Positions 49,263 through 57,959 of a stretch of DNA of 64,000 bases are shown piece by piece. The stretch spans positions 79,980,001-80,044,000 of the forward strand of contig NC_088679.1 of assembly GCF_950023065.1 (NCBI RefSeq), in the 5' to 3' direction. The stretch is from Planococcus citri (taxonomy: Eukaryota; Arthropoda; Insecta; Hemiptera; Pseudococcidae). Both the position numbers and the translations under genes were made by a program. Each line of letters starts with the position of its first letter. Positions within the stretch are counted from its first letter, which is position 1. The notes below the pieces were generated by a model. The model was not told the origin of the DNA, made no database searches, and saw only the letters and a list, made by a program, of their open reading frames with translations.

Positions 49263-51071
49263 TTACTCAGCAAGAAGAGGTAGTAAACCCAGAACAGCCT
49301 CCAGAATGATACGGTGATCAAGAAAAGGACACTTATCGACTATCTTTTCCGGTAACGTTCGATCTAGTATGCTTTCAAGCTGTTTTATATAGTTTGTGTT
49401 ATGTGTATCTTTCTTCGAAATGCTGATAGCTTCTAGCCAATTTCTAAATTTCTTCGTTTTATCACTATGTACCGTGTGTTTTATAGGTGGTATGACATAG
49501 ATTTTCTTTACGCCTGAAGTACTCAACGTCTTGATCAGCGCATTAAAATCGTCTCTCAATTTTTCTTCGTTGGCGTTTTCATGAAGATCTTTATGACCTA
49601 TCGATATCAGCACCTTTTTAGGTAATTTTGTTACGTTTTTTGAAATTGATCTATTTAGATCTGTTGTTGATATAAAACCATTTACGTAATCATTATATTC
49701 TAGTTTTTCAGTATAAGCTTGATCACCGGCTATCGCAAAATGGACCATTTGATGTACCAGGCCATCGCCCAGCATCCAGTACTGCTGCAAAAAGAAAATA
49801 GTCTCCGTTCCTTTATTTCGTAACGTAAGTGTAGCTCCGGTTGTGTATAGGTTATATCGAAACTTTCTACACGTCGAACCGAATTCATCAGGTATGGATG
49901 TTTTTAGTGTCATTCTTCTGATTTCTTCTTGAAAAATCTTTCTGGTTACCGGTAAATGAACTACTTGTTCTTTTTTGTCATAGGTTGGGATTGTTAGTCG
50001 ATTTCGGTAATTTTTTACGTCACGAATCGCTCCAAAATGTCCTGGCTTGAGAGGGCTACGAGTTTGGTTGTTATCTATAATGGACTCGAACTTATTCTGT
50101 TCATATTTCGTTCTATATCGATTGATAGCATTTCGTCGGTGAGTATTACGTAAAGGCGTTCTTGGTACATATCGTGAACCTGATGGCTTAAGTATTACTT
50201 TTAGATTTTTTGTATTAATCGGTTTTCTTTCAGGAGACTTGCGGCGTATTTGAATCATAGTTTTGCTGGTTTTGGTTGGCGATGATAGTTTTTTCGGTGG
50301 TGATTTCTTCGGTGAAGATTTAGCAGGTAATGTTGCTGTTTTCGTAATAGTTGATTTAACCAGCGGGATTTTGAATTCATCTGTTTTTTCTTTTTGTAGA
50401 TGTTCATGTTTCCAATTCGTATCCTCGTCCGATGTGTCTTCGTATTTCGGTTCGAATTGAGATTCATCGATTTCTTTTTCGTTAGATGTTGATTCTGCCG
50501 GGTTCTGTTCTTCATCGCTTAAAGGTTGTATAAATTCATCGATCGGATTGTCATACTTGTGTTCCGGTGTTACGTTATCGATTGGTTCACATTTTTTCAG
50601 GTATATGATTTTTTCTACTGATGCTTTTACTCGATCATTTAGATGTTCTACGTCGGAGTTTAATTTAGCGACTTCGTTCATATAATCGTTATTTTCTATT
50701 TTCAGCTCTTGGTTCTCTTTGCGTAACTTCCATAGTTGTTCTACTAAAGTTGCCGGTGACGTTGAATCATCTTTTACAGTCGTAATTTGGATGTTATTTG
50801 CTTGTATCTCGACGTCAGATGCAAGAATCAGCGATGTATTGCAGTTAGAGAATACGCATTTTTCAGTCCCGGGTGCGTAAGCCATATACAGATTGGTTAG
50901 ACATTTTTCGTGATAGATATGTCTACACGAAGTTAGTTTTAATTTCGCATTTGTCCGGTCTTGGTCTGGGCCTTGCCCAAGTGATTTGTTGCAGCTTGAG
51001 CAAGTAATGATGTTTACTCGTATTGCTTCCATTTTCTTCCTAGTTGGTTCAGAATACGGCTTTTCTTCCAT
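49263..51071 (-). CDS. Accessory protein D: RING-H2, coiled coil, SGNH-like (602 aa)
   Basis: The ATG at 51071 has an in-frame TAA six bases upstream. Domains: a RING-H2-like zinc site at residues 24-77 (C24, C27, C49, H51, H54, C57, C72, C77; the last pair is spaced C-x4-C, not C-x2-C); a predicted coiled coil at about 105-160; an acidic then strongly basic, Ser/Pro-rich linker at about 180-320; and a C-terminal domain at 400-602 with SGNH-hydrolase-like blocks (LGDGLV at 434, SIGHKD at 490, LDH at 584). RING-H2 domains usually recruit E2 enzymes for ubiquitin transfer, and the RING-coiled coil order recalls TRIM proteins. The nucleophile position is Gly, so hydrolase activity is doubtful. 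Last of four paralogues, closest to the LTR. Function inferred only. Confidence 0.85.
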   Translation of the reverse strand: MEEKPYSEPTRKKMEAIRVNIITCSSCNKSLGQGPDQDRTNAKLKLTSCRHIYHEKCLTNLYMAYAPGTEKCVFSNCNTSLILASDVEIQANNIQITTVKDDSTSPATLVEQLWKLRKENQELKIENNDYMNEVAKLNSDVEHLNDRVKASVEKIIYLKKCEPIDNVTPEHKYDNPIDEFIQPLSDEEQNPAESTSNEKEIDESQFEPKYEDTSDEDTNWKHEHLQKEKTDEFKIPLVKSTITKTATLPAKSSPKKSPPKKLSSPTKTSKTMIQIRRKSPERKPINTKNLKVILKPSGSRYVPRTPLRNTHRRNAINRYRTKYEQNKFESIIDNNQTRSPLKPGHFGAIRDVKNYRNRLTIPTYDKKEQVVHLPVTRKIFQEEIRRMTLKTSIPDEFGSTCRKFRYNLYTTGATLTLRNKGTETIFFLQQYWMLGDGLVHQMVHFAIAGDQAYTEKLEYNDYVNGFISTTDLNRSISKNVTKLPKKVLISIGHKDLHENANEEKLRDDFNALIKTLSTSGVKKIYVIPPIKHTVHSDKTKKFRNWLEAISISKKDTHNTNYIKQLESILDRTLPEKIVDKCPFLDHRIILEAVLGLLPLLAE

Positions 51072-51210
51072 GAATTACGTTACGAAGATGAAATCTGGTG
51101 CCCAGGATTGAACGGAACTGGATACGCTTGGTAATAATCGAATTCGGATTACGTAAGATGAAAATTTTTCTTTGGCCAAGCACGACGATCTGCTACACGT
51201 GTCTGAGAGT

Positions 51211-51281
51211 CTGTTGGACGTTCTATATTGTAATCCAATGTACTTTATACATATTTTATTGATGTATTGTTTTGTACTTAC
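51211..51281 (-). other. Mini-intron (71 nt) upstream of gene D
   Basis: A consensus donor GTAAGTAC at 51281 and acceptor TCCAACAG ending at 51211 lie 140 bases before the ATG. It is probably in the 5' UTR, matching the 76-79-nt introns before the other three genes. Confidence 0.5.
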
Positions 51282-51871
51282 GTGTAACTATTGTCTTGGT
51301 GGATTATTTTCGATGTGTTATTTGTAATAACTTCTTGGTAGCATTAAACTTTTGAATTTTACTAAGCTGTTGTACTTGTACGAAATAAAATACCATTTGT
51401 TATCTCAATGTCTCACTGTAACTTCTTTAACTGTGGTTTTATTTTTCACGTTATTTCATGTTTGGTTTTTTTATTTTGTTCGAACACTTTGTACGATTTT
51501 GCTGTGTGTTGTTAGAGTTGTGCTAACGAATGAGATTGCTCTTTAAATAAATGAAATTTGCTCTCACGATGATAAATTTTATTTTATTTCCTATAAAATA
51601 AGTAACGAGTAAAAACATAAAGAAACCTGCGACGAATACTTAGGACATTAGTAAGGAACATCATTGAAATTTCCACGACTGCTGGAATTATTAGATGCGT
51701 TACGTTATCTTAATAATTACTATATTAATAGTATACATGCAGGATATCCTATAAATATAAATCGCATAGTTTATTCCACGACTGCTGGAATTGCTTAGTT
51801 GTTACGTTAGTCTTATAGCATATACACATTCTCATATAGGTTTACACGATATATTCCCGTTTTGGATATAC
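51282..51871. other. Gene C to gene D spacer
   Basis: Non-coding, containing several ACGTTA/TTACGT words. GACTGCTGGAATT occurs twice (about 51,677 and 51,779). It would hold the promoter or leader of gene D if the genes are separately transcribed. Confidence 0.35.
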
Positions 51872-51881
51872 TTTATTACGT
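51872..51881 (-). terminator. Poly(A) signal after gene C
   Basis: ACGTAATAAA on the minus strand, a few bases beyond the gene C stop. The same decamer follows genes A and B. Confidence 0.5.
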
Positions 51882-51884
51882 TAA

Positions 51885-53576
51885 TTATGCATTACGTAAT
51901 GTCTCAATACCGATGCGTTCTTCGTATTCTCTGTATCTTTCTTCTGTTATCGTATCAGGTTGTTCGGGTACTTGAGTCAGGAATAATTCGCTTTCATCGT
52001 GTATATCTGTTGCTATCAAAGAAACCATTTCGTAGTTCGCCGTATATGTTGGAAAGATATTTTCTTGACGATCTATAAAATATGGAATCGGGTGCTTCTG
52101 GTATAATTCTTCGAACTGCTCCATATAAATAAGATCTGCGCCTTTTATTTTCACCGCCTCTTCTTTTAACCATTTATTAAACTGCTCTGCTTTTAGCGCA
52201 TATTTCTCCATGGCTGCATAGGAATAGATCATGGGTATCAGTAGAATCCTCTTGGCACCTTTGCTGATCATTAGGTGTAATAGTTGCTTCGTGTTTTTTA
52301 TTACGTTACGATAGATTTCTTTTCTGACGTCGTGGTTTCCGATGGATACTGCTAACATGGGAGGCAATTGTCTAATAGCATGTATAAGATGGTTTTTTAG
52401 TTTCTTCGGGGATAGGGTGCCTGTCAGTAGTAATGAATTCATCATAGTTGTCCGTAGAGGCTTGTTTTCGTATAGGCCTTCCCAGGCCATGGCGCAGAGT
52501 GCCCCGTCGCCGACCATCATATAGTTTCCCATGAAATAGCATTTAACGTTATATCCGCGAGGGTGTTTGTAAGTATATTGGGTGATAAAGTCGGTTTGAA
52601 TTTTGTCGGTAAATCGCTCAGAATATCGTGTTGTTACGTCACTGTTGAAATAAAATCCTTTCTTGAAGTATTCTCTTCGTAATTCGTTGATGTTGTATTC
52701 GATCGGTATGTCGTAGGTTTTTCTGTTGTGCATCACCATCGGTCTTATTTCAATCGGATCTTTGAACGTTACGTAATAAAAATTGTTGTTGTCCTTTAAG
52801 TTTTTCCAATGTTGATATGGTTCGATATAGATGGGTTCGGTGTCGTTTTCAATTGTTATTACGTTATTTGGGTTCAACATGGGCTGATGCAAGCGTTCCG
52901 AAGTTGATTGCGTTACGTTATTTAATCCTGACGCTGATGGTTGAGGGTTTTCCAACGTTATAGTCATAATTTCGGTTTTCATCACGTCTCGTAGGTGAGG
53001 ATTGTGTCCGAATTGATCTTCTTCGAATTTCAACTCATCTCCTAGCTTGACTCCGTCTTCTTTTTTCATTTCTTCGTAAACGCGTTTCATTTCCTTGTCG
53101 AACAAAAGCTTTCTAAATCCTTCTAAATCTTCTTCCATGTTTCGTATCCGAAAATCTCTCTGGTCTAAATCATTGCTTTGGGTGTTAATCGTCTGTTGTA
53201 GGTCCTCGACTGTTTGTTCTAATTCATTAAGTTGGAGTTTCAGGTTACGATTGTAATTTACATATCGAGCAATGACACTTGCCATATCGTCGGTTGCTAT
53301 CCTAATTGCACGAGTTTTTTCCACTTCGAAGATTTCTTTGCATTTAGGGATCTGGCATCTTCCTGGATTTTCTTTTTCCTCGCAGCTGATGATTACGCAG
53401 GTCATCAGGTTAACGCATCGTTGATGTGCAATGTGTCGACACCGATCAAGGACTGCTATGCCTTTTGAGTATTCATCGTCCAGTATCAGTAGTAAGCATA
53501 TTGCACATATCGGCATCTTGACGCTCGCTTCATATTCGGTCAGGTCCAATGAATCGTCTATCATTTTGCTCGCCAT
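51885..53576 (-). CDS. Accessory protein C: RING-H2, coiled coil, SGNH-like (563 aa)
   Basis: The frame opens further upstream at a TTG, but the first ATG (53576) sits one base after a splice acceptor (GATTAG|A-ATG), so I choose it. RING-H2-like site at residues 24-79 (C24, C27, C46, H48, H51, C54, C74, C79), coiled coil about 105-175, linker to about 245, then the shared C-terminal domain about 260-530 with VGDGAL (355), LTGTLSP (384), SIGNHD (411) and LLIPMI (445). The block-V His of SGNH enzymes is not seen and the nucleophile position is Gly. It is a clear paralogue of B (TGTLSP/GGTLSP, FID.R.N.F) and more distantly of A and D. ACGTAATAAA follows the stop closely. Confidence 0.85.
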   Translation of the reverse strand: MASKMIDDSLDLTEYEASVKMPICAICLLLILDDEYSKGIAVLDRCRHIAHQRCVNLMTCVIISCEEKENPGRCQIPKCKEIFEVEKTRAIRIATDDMASVIARYVNYNRNLKLQLNELEQTVEDLQQTINTQSNDLDQRDFRIRNMEEDLEGFRKLLFDKEMKRVYEEMKKEDGVKLGDELKFEEDQFGHNPHLRDVMKTEIMTITLENPQPSASGLNNVTQSTSERLHQPMLNPNNVITIENDTEPIYIEPYQHWKNLKDNNNFYYVTFKDPIEIRPMVMHNRKTYDIPIEYNINELRREYFKKGFYFNSDVTTRYSERFTDKIQTDFITQYTYKHPRGYNVKCYFMGNYMMVGDGALCAMAWEGLYENKPLRTTMMNSLLLTGTLSPKKLKNHLIHAIRQLPPMLAVSIGNHDVRKEIYRNVIKNTKQLLHLMISKGAKRILLIPMIYSYAAMEKYALKAEQFNKWLKEEAVKIKGADLIYMEQFEELYQKHPIPYFIDRQENIFPTYTANYEMVSLIATDIHDESELFLTQVPEQPDTITEERYREYEERIGIETLRNA

Positions 53577-53577
53577 T

Positions 53578-53653
53578 CTAATCGACAAATAGATATATTG
53601 TTGTAAATACTTGATTGGTTTATTATATGTATTGCCGTATTAAATTGAGTTAC
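53578..53653 (-). other. Mini-intron (76 nt) directly before gene C start
   Basis: Donor AATAAG|GTAACT at 53654/53653, acceptor TCGATTAG ending at 53578; the next exon starts A-ATG. The upstream 77-nt exon (53654-53730) contains stops in all usable frames, so it is leader, not coding. Confidence 0.55.
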
Positions 53654-53730
53654 CTTATTCTGTAGATTGGAAAAGCTTGTCGTATTCGTTCGAATTAATT
53701 CTTGAATTATCAGCTTTTTCTTCGGTCACA

Positions 53731-53807
53731 CTATTGGAAATTATGCAGTGGTCAGTAATTAGTTAATCAATTTCTACGTAGTAAACTTGTAATGGCATGG
53801 TGCTCAC
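53731..53807 (-). other. Mini-intron (77 nt), first intron of gene C leader
   Basis: Donor CAAAAG|GTGAGC at 53808/53807, acceptor TTTCCAATAG ending at 53731, with a CTGAC branch-site-like word. It follows a short exon with an ATG (53844-53846) whose frame ends within the next exon, so this ATG gives at most an upstream ORF of 19 codons. Confidence 0.5.
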
Positions 53808-53846
53808 CTTTTGTCGTTCTTCTTTGTTATTATCGTCAGATATCAT

Positions 53847-54411
53847 TAAAATTTCACGTTGAATTAATTAAATGTCATCGCAAAGCACATTATGTCTTAC
53901 TTATTTTCTTTACGGTTGATTACACAATGTGTTTCAATGTTTTGTTTATTGTCTAATTCATCTAGAGAGGTGATGTTGTGGTGAATATCTCGTTTGCCTA
54001 TGTTTGGTGGGTGTGGTGTCTATGAAATAATTTGAATTTTGTTGATCTTCTTGATTATTTTATGTTTGGTAAATAAATGGTTAAATGATTCACAAACAAA
54101 ATAAATTCTAACGTAATGACAATAATACATCTTCGGTTTAACAATAAATGAACAAATGTGGTAACAAATTCTTACGACTAAATCATATGTAGCAAACGTT
54201 ACATGAAATGCCTCTTCTTCGGCTACAAAAAAATATTTATTTTACAATCGACTTCTGTAATTATAATATCCGAATTTCTTCGAGTAGTGATTTTTTGTAA
54301 CGTAAAATTTGATTCTTCCATTAGTATAAAGATAACCTAACAGGTGGTATGTTAAATTTTGGTTTAACGAGCCATTTGGATATATTCATCGTATAGTAAA
54401 CTTCGATCCTT
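53847..54411. other. Gene B to gene C spacer
   Basis: Non-coding and AT-rich with ACGTAA words. It lies between the poly(A) signal of gene B and the leader of gene C. Confidence 0.35.
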
Positions 54412-54421
54412 TTTATTACGT
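54412..54421 (-). terminator. Poly(A) signal after gene B
   Basis: ACGTAATAAA on the minus strand within about 10 bases of the gene B stop. Confidence 0.5.
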
Positions 54422-54424
54422 TAG

Positions 54425-55905
54425 TTACCTATGAATCTTTGGTGCGAGGTATTTTACAGCTTCGAAATATGCCTGCGGCATAATAAACACATTTCGGCGA
54501 GAGTCTATGAAAGTCGGTCTTGGATATTTGATGTTAAGTTCTTCTACTATTTCAAGATATTCAATTTTTACGTCTGTATATTCTTTTCCAATATTTCTCC
54601 ACCAGTCTTTGAACCACGTAATTTTTTTCTGCATATCTTCATCTTGAAATGGTTCGATTGGCGGGAATACAATGATTTCTTTCGCTCCCATTTTGATGAT
54701 TAGGTCCAATGTTTGTCGAGTGTTATTCAATGCATTTTGGTAAATTTCCGTGTCGATGTCGTGTAGGCCGAATGATATCATCACCTTGCTTGTAATATAA
54801 CGTAGGTTTTCTGCTAATTGTCTTTTGATTTGTCCTGGAGACAAAGTTCCTCCTCCTAGTTCGCTACTGACGTAAATTGATTGCATAACTTTATTCTTGT
54901 GTAAACCTTGACGTACTGTGGCATACAAAAAACTGTCGCCAATTGTGAGGTAGTTATTGATGTAAAATAAACGTATGATGTTTCCTTTTGGACCTTTGTG
55001 TAGATACGTAGATACGTAATCCCATTGACATTCGAAATGGAAGTCTTCTACTTCGTTACGTAATAGTGACTGATTGAACTGGAAGCCTCGCTTTTTGCAG
55101 TCTTTCATTAAAGAAAATACGTCGATTTCGATAGGCATCTGCGTCTTTACTTTACTGTCGTGGAAAAGTACTCCTTCGTAGTACATCACCGGGTTGTAGT
55201 TAATATAACGTAATCGTGGCTTTTCTCGATTTTCTTCGCTTTTGCGTTTATGGTTTTCACGGCTGGATTCTTCGTCGCTATGTATCTTTCTTTTCTTACT
55301 GGATTCATGATGCTGTTTCGTCGATGACGTGATTTCTTGTGAGTACCTTTCTCGATTTGTATTACGTGATTTTGTATACTCAGCGTTGAATTGTTGTCTT
55401 AATTGATTACATTCGCGTTCGGTTTCTTTCAGCTTCGATTCTAGGTATGCAATTCGCTTTTCGAGTTTGATTTTTTCCCCTTCTTCGTAACGTAATCGTT
55501 CGTCTCTGTCTTTTAGCTTCTTCTCCAATTGTTGACGGTAATTCTCTTGGAACATTTTTTCTTTTCGGAAATCGTCTGCTAAAATCTTGTAACCTTTTTC
55601 TTTATTACGTAGCTCTTGATCGTTTAGGTGGAACCGTTTTTCCATTCGGGTTAGGTCTTTTTCCAATGTCGCGATTTTATCATCCTTCATTGCAATTGAT
55701 TTTTCTAGTTCGATATTTCTTCTACCATATTCGGTCATTAGATTTTGAATTGGCTCGGCTGCTGACATTAATTCGCGGTATACTTTCGGCTTTACGTCTG
55801 TTGAACATTTTCACGTGTTTAATGTTGGTTTATTGATCATTTACTTTGGTATCTTAGTGATTGTTGAAGCTTACCTTCTCGATCCATTTCTTTGTCTCTG
55901 TTCAT
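54425..55905 (-). CDS. Accessory protein B: coiled coil and SGNH-like, no RING (spliced, 467 aa)
   Basis: A 31-nt first exon (55905-55875, ATG AAC AGA GAC...) splices over a 77-nt intron into the long frame (55797-54425). The join is exactly in phase and adds 20 residues before the ATG at 55768, the alternative start. Numbered from that ATG, a coiled coil fills about 15-135, a basic nuclear-localisation-like cluster (SKKRKI, NHKRKS) lies at 157-176, and the shared C-terminal domain spans about 190-447 with IGDSFLY (276), GGTLSP (306), SFGLHD (332) and IIVFPP (365). It is the only paralogue keeping Ser in the GDS block, but the block-V His is absent. The N-terminal zinc site is missing, so a ubiquitin-ligase role is unlikely; it could pair with A, C or D through the coiled coil. 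Confidence 0.8.
55798..55874 (-). other. Coding mini-intron (77 nt) of gene B
   Basis: GAAG|GTAAGC donor and TTCAACAG acceptor; CACTAAG could be the branch site. Removing it keeps the frame across the junction (GA-G/AC-GTA). Confidence 0.65.
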
Positions 55906-56464
55906 TTCGACACGATATTAAAATCGCCACTATAAACGATGCTACCGGTTAGAATACTCCAGTTATGGTTTAACACAGTGTTTTAATAATTTTTAATTTA
56001 CTTTGGTACAGCAATTACTCAAATTCGGACAAAACACATTCAACTAGTTGTTTACTTTTGAAATGTGTTAGAAGACATTTCTGATTGGTTTACGGAAAAG
56101 ATCCCCACCACTGCCTTTCATGTGTTTTGGAAAATGGTTTCTCAGCTGATAACTACTTTGAATGTTTTTGTATGTTGCAATTTTTGTTTTACGAGTGGTT
56201 GTTGAAATTTGCAGTGATGAATTAAAATTTACTTCTCCTTAATTTGAGAATGATATTCAGCTTTTGTCATCTTTACTCAGGTTATAAATTGAACACGTAT
56301 GTTATCAAAATAATTCGACACAGGTAAGGAAAATGATAATTTTATTCTTCTTCTTGATATAGATTATAACTAATAACTAAAATTGATATATTTCTTCTTA
56401 TTACAGGTTTATCTTACGTAATGTGAATCGATATTTCTATTTCTAGATTGATTATTGAACTAAA
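55906..56464. other. Gene A to gene B spacer
   Basis: Non-coding, AT-rich. A second AATAAA on the minus strand lies near 56,343. Confidence 0.35.
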
Positions 56465-56474
56465 TTTATTACGT
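56465..56474 (-). terminator. Poly(A) signal after gene A
   Basis: ACGTAATAAA on the minus strand, about 21 bases beyond the gene A stop. Confidence 0.5.
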
Positions 56475-56494
56475 GAAAGTGATGAGAGATGTCT

Positions 56495-57748
56495 TTAGTC
56501 TGCGTGTGCAACAAATCGTTCGATTAAGAATAAAGCTATCTGTAGATGTGTTTCTGGTGACAATACTAGAGATTGAGACCCGATAACGTAATCTGGAATT
56601 TGCTCATCAATGATTTCTTCCAGCCCTCGTAGGTAGTGTACGATAACACCATCTGCTTGATTTTGTAGAAATGCCCTGTAGCAATTTCTCGCACGGTGAT
56701 TAATTGATCCAACTCTTCTGTTCGGTATAGGTGCTAGGAATATTTGATTAACGCCGCGGTAGATAAGATGTTTTATTATCGCCTTGATGTCGTCGTAGGT
56801 TTCATGCTTTCTTGCCGCATCGTCGATTTGCGCTTCGCCGAAAGAAATTAGAATCGATCGCGGTATTCTGATCAAATATTTGTCGATGTTTTCGATTAAT
56901 GTTTTTCTTGTGATTCCGGCTCTGGATAATGAGTTAGTCCTCCATCTTTTTCTTCTTTCTTGATTATTGGTAATCGCTAAATCCACTAAGTCGTGTACTA
57001 GGCCATCGCCCATACACATGACGCCGTTTAGGAAGTAAGTCGTAGTGCTACCAGATGGCGAATTTGCTAAGTATCTCGTAACGTAAGCGTAGTCGTGATC
57101 TCGTTCGAATGAGTTGGAATCCATTAACGTCTGAGGTATTTTTGTACAGATATGTAAATCTAGTTCCCGGATTACTTCCATTACATTACGTAAAGTCCTT
57201 GGTAAGAAATGATGGCATTCGGCAAGTACGTTCCGATTGTCACAGGGTCTGTTTTCGTTACGTTGTGTTCTTGGTGCTTCTATTGATAATTGCTCAATCT
57301 GTAGTCGCAATTCGTTAATCGTATTAGCTTCTCTACGTTCAGTAAGTAAGTTTCGATGATTAGCTTCGTGAAGCTCTATCATTAGTTGACTTCTCTCTCT
57401 GCGGATATTTGTATGCTCAACATGTAGTTCAGACAGCTGTCGCTCGAGATCTATCATGTTTTCTAGGTACTCCGATTCGTCGATCAATAGAGGAAACCGT
57501 TGCACTGTAAAAGTCACTGGATAAATGGTTCGATCATCCAACTGCCCAGTGCACATAGGCACCATACAAGGCGTAGGAATGCGGAATTCAGGTCCGAAGT
57601 CATAGATTATTTCCTTACGGCAACGTTCATGAAGCACATGAGAACATGATGAAGTCCTCACGAGTGCTTGAGTTGGCAGGAGGGCAAACTTACAAATGCC
57701 ACATGTTGGAAGCGAGATGGAATAATCATTCGTCGAGTTGTCAGCCAT
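56495..57748 (-). CDS. Accessory protein A: RING-H2, coiled coil, SGNH-like (417 aa)
   Basis: The frame can be read from an upstream TTG, but the first ATG (57748) is immediately preceded by a splice acceptor (ATCCACAG|ATG), so the protein very likely starts there. RING-H2-like site at residues 16-66 (C16, C19, C35, H37, H40, C43, C61, C66), coiled coil about 88-155, then the shared domain about 185-417: MGDGLV (246), LSRAGIT (274), ISFGEAQID (301), IFLAPI (336) and SPETHLQIALFL (397), which keeps a block-V-like His. It is the shortest and first of the four genes behind the polyprotein, 211 bp from its stop. Likely a RING E3 ligase by family logic; its substrate is unknown. Confidence 0.85.
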   Translation of the reverse strand: MADNSTNDYSISLPTCGICKFALLPTQALVRTSSCSHVLHERCRKEIIYDFGPEFRIPTPCMVPMCTGQLDDRTIYPVTFTVQRFPLLIDESEYLENMIDLERQLSELHVEHTNIRRERSQLMIELHEANHRNLLTERREANTINELRLQIEQLSIEAPRTQRNENRPCDNRNVLAECHHFLPRTLRNVMEVIRELDLHICTKIPQTLMDSNSFERDHDYAYVTRYLANSPSGSTTTYFLNGVMCMGDGLVHDLVDLAITNNQERRKRWRTNSLSRAGITRKTLIENIDKYLIRIPRSILISFGEAQIDDAARKHETYDDIKAIIKHLIYRGVNQIFLAPIPNRRVGSINHRARNCYRAFLQNQADGVIVHYLRGLEEIIDEQIPDYVIGSQSLVLSPETHLQIALFLIERFVAHAD

Positions 57749-57827
57749 CTGTGGATTTACACATGCGGTCAAATTTCCATAACGTAATTGTAACGATGTT
57801 AATTATATGTATATGAGATTATGTTAC
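57749..57827 (-). other. Mini-intron (79 nt) before gene A start
   Basis: Donor ATCAAG|GTAACA at 57828/57827, acceptor AAATCCACAG ending at 57749, so the ATG is the first codon of the exon. It separates the gene A leader from the end of the polyprotein frame. Confidence 0.6.
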
Positions 57828-57959
57828 CTTGATATTGCTGGAACAATTTACGTAAATAATAACGAACTGGAAACTGGAAGAATTCTTCGCAAGTGAAATT
57901 CAACACGTTCAATCGGTATTACGTAAGTGAACACCAAAATAAAATCAATTTTGAAAAAT

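Noticed and set aside
50255..50515. Lysine-rich frame overlapping gene D
   Set aside because: Out-of-frame shadow of the basic linker in protein D.
53808..53846. Extra N-terminal coding exon for gene C (ATG at 53846)
   Set aside because: Spliced lengths would keep phase with the gene C ATG, but an in-frame TGA occurs in the next exon, so it is leader or a short upstream ORF.
57749..57772. TTG start extending gene A by eight codons
   Set aside because: These codons lie inside the predicted 79-nt intron; the ATG directly follows the acceptor.
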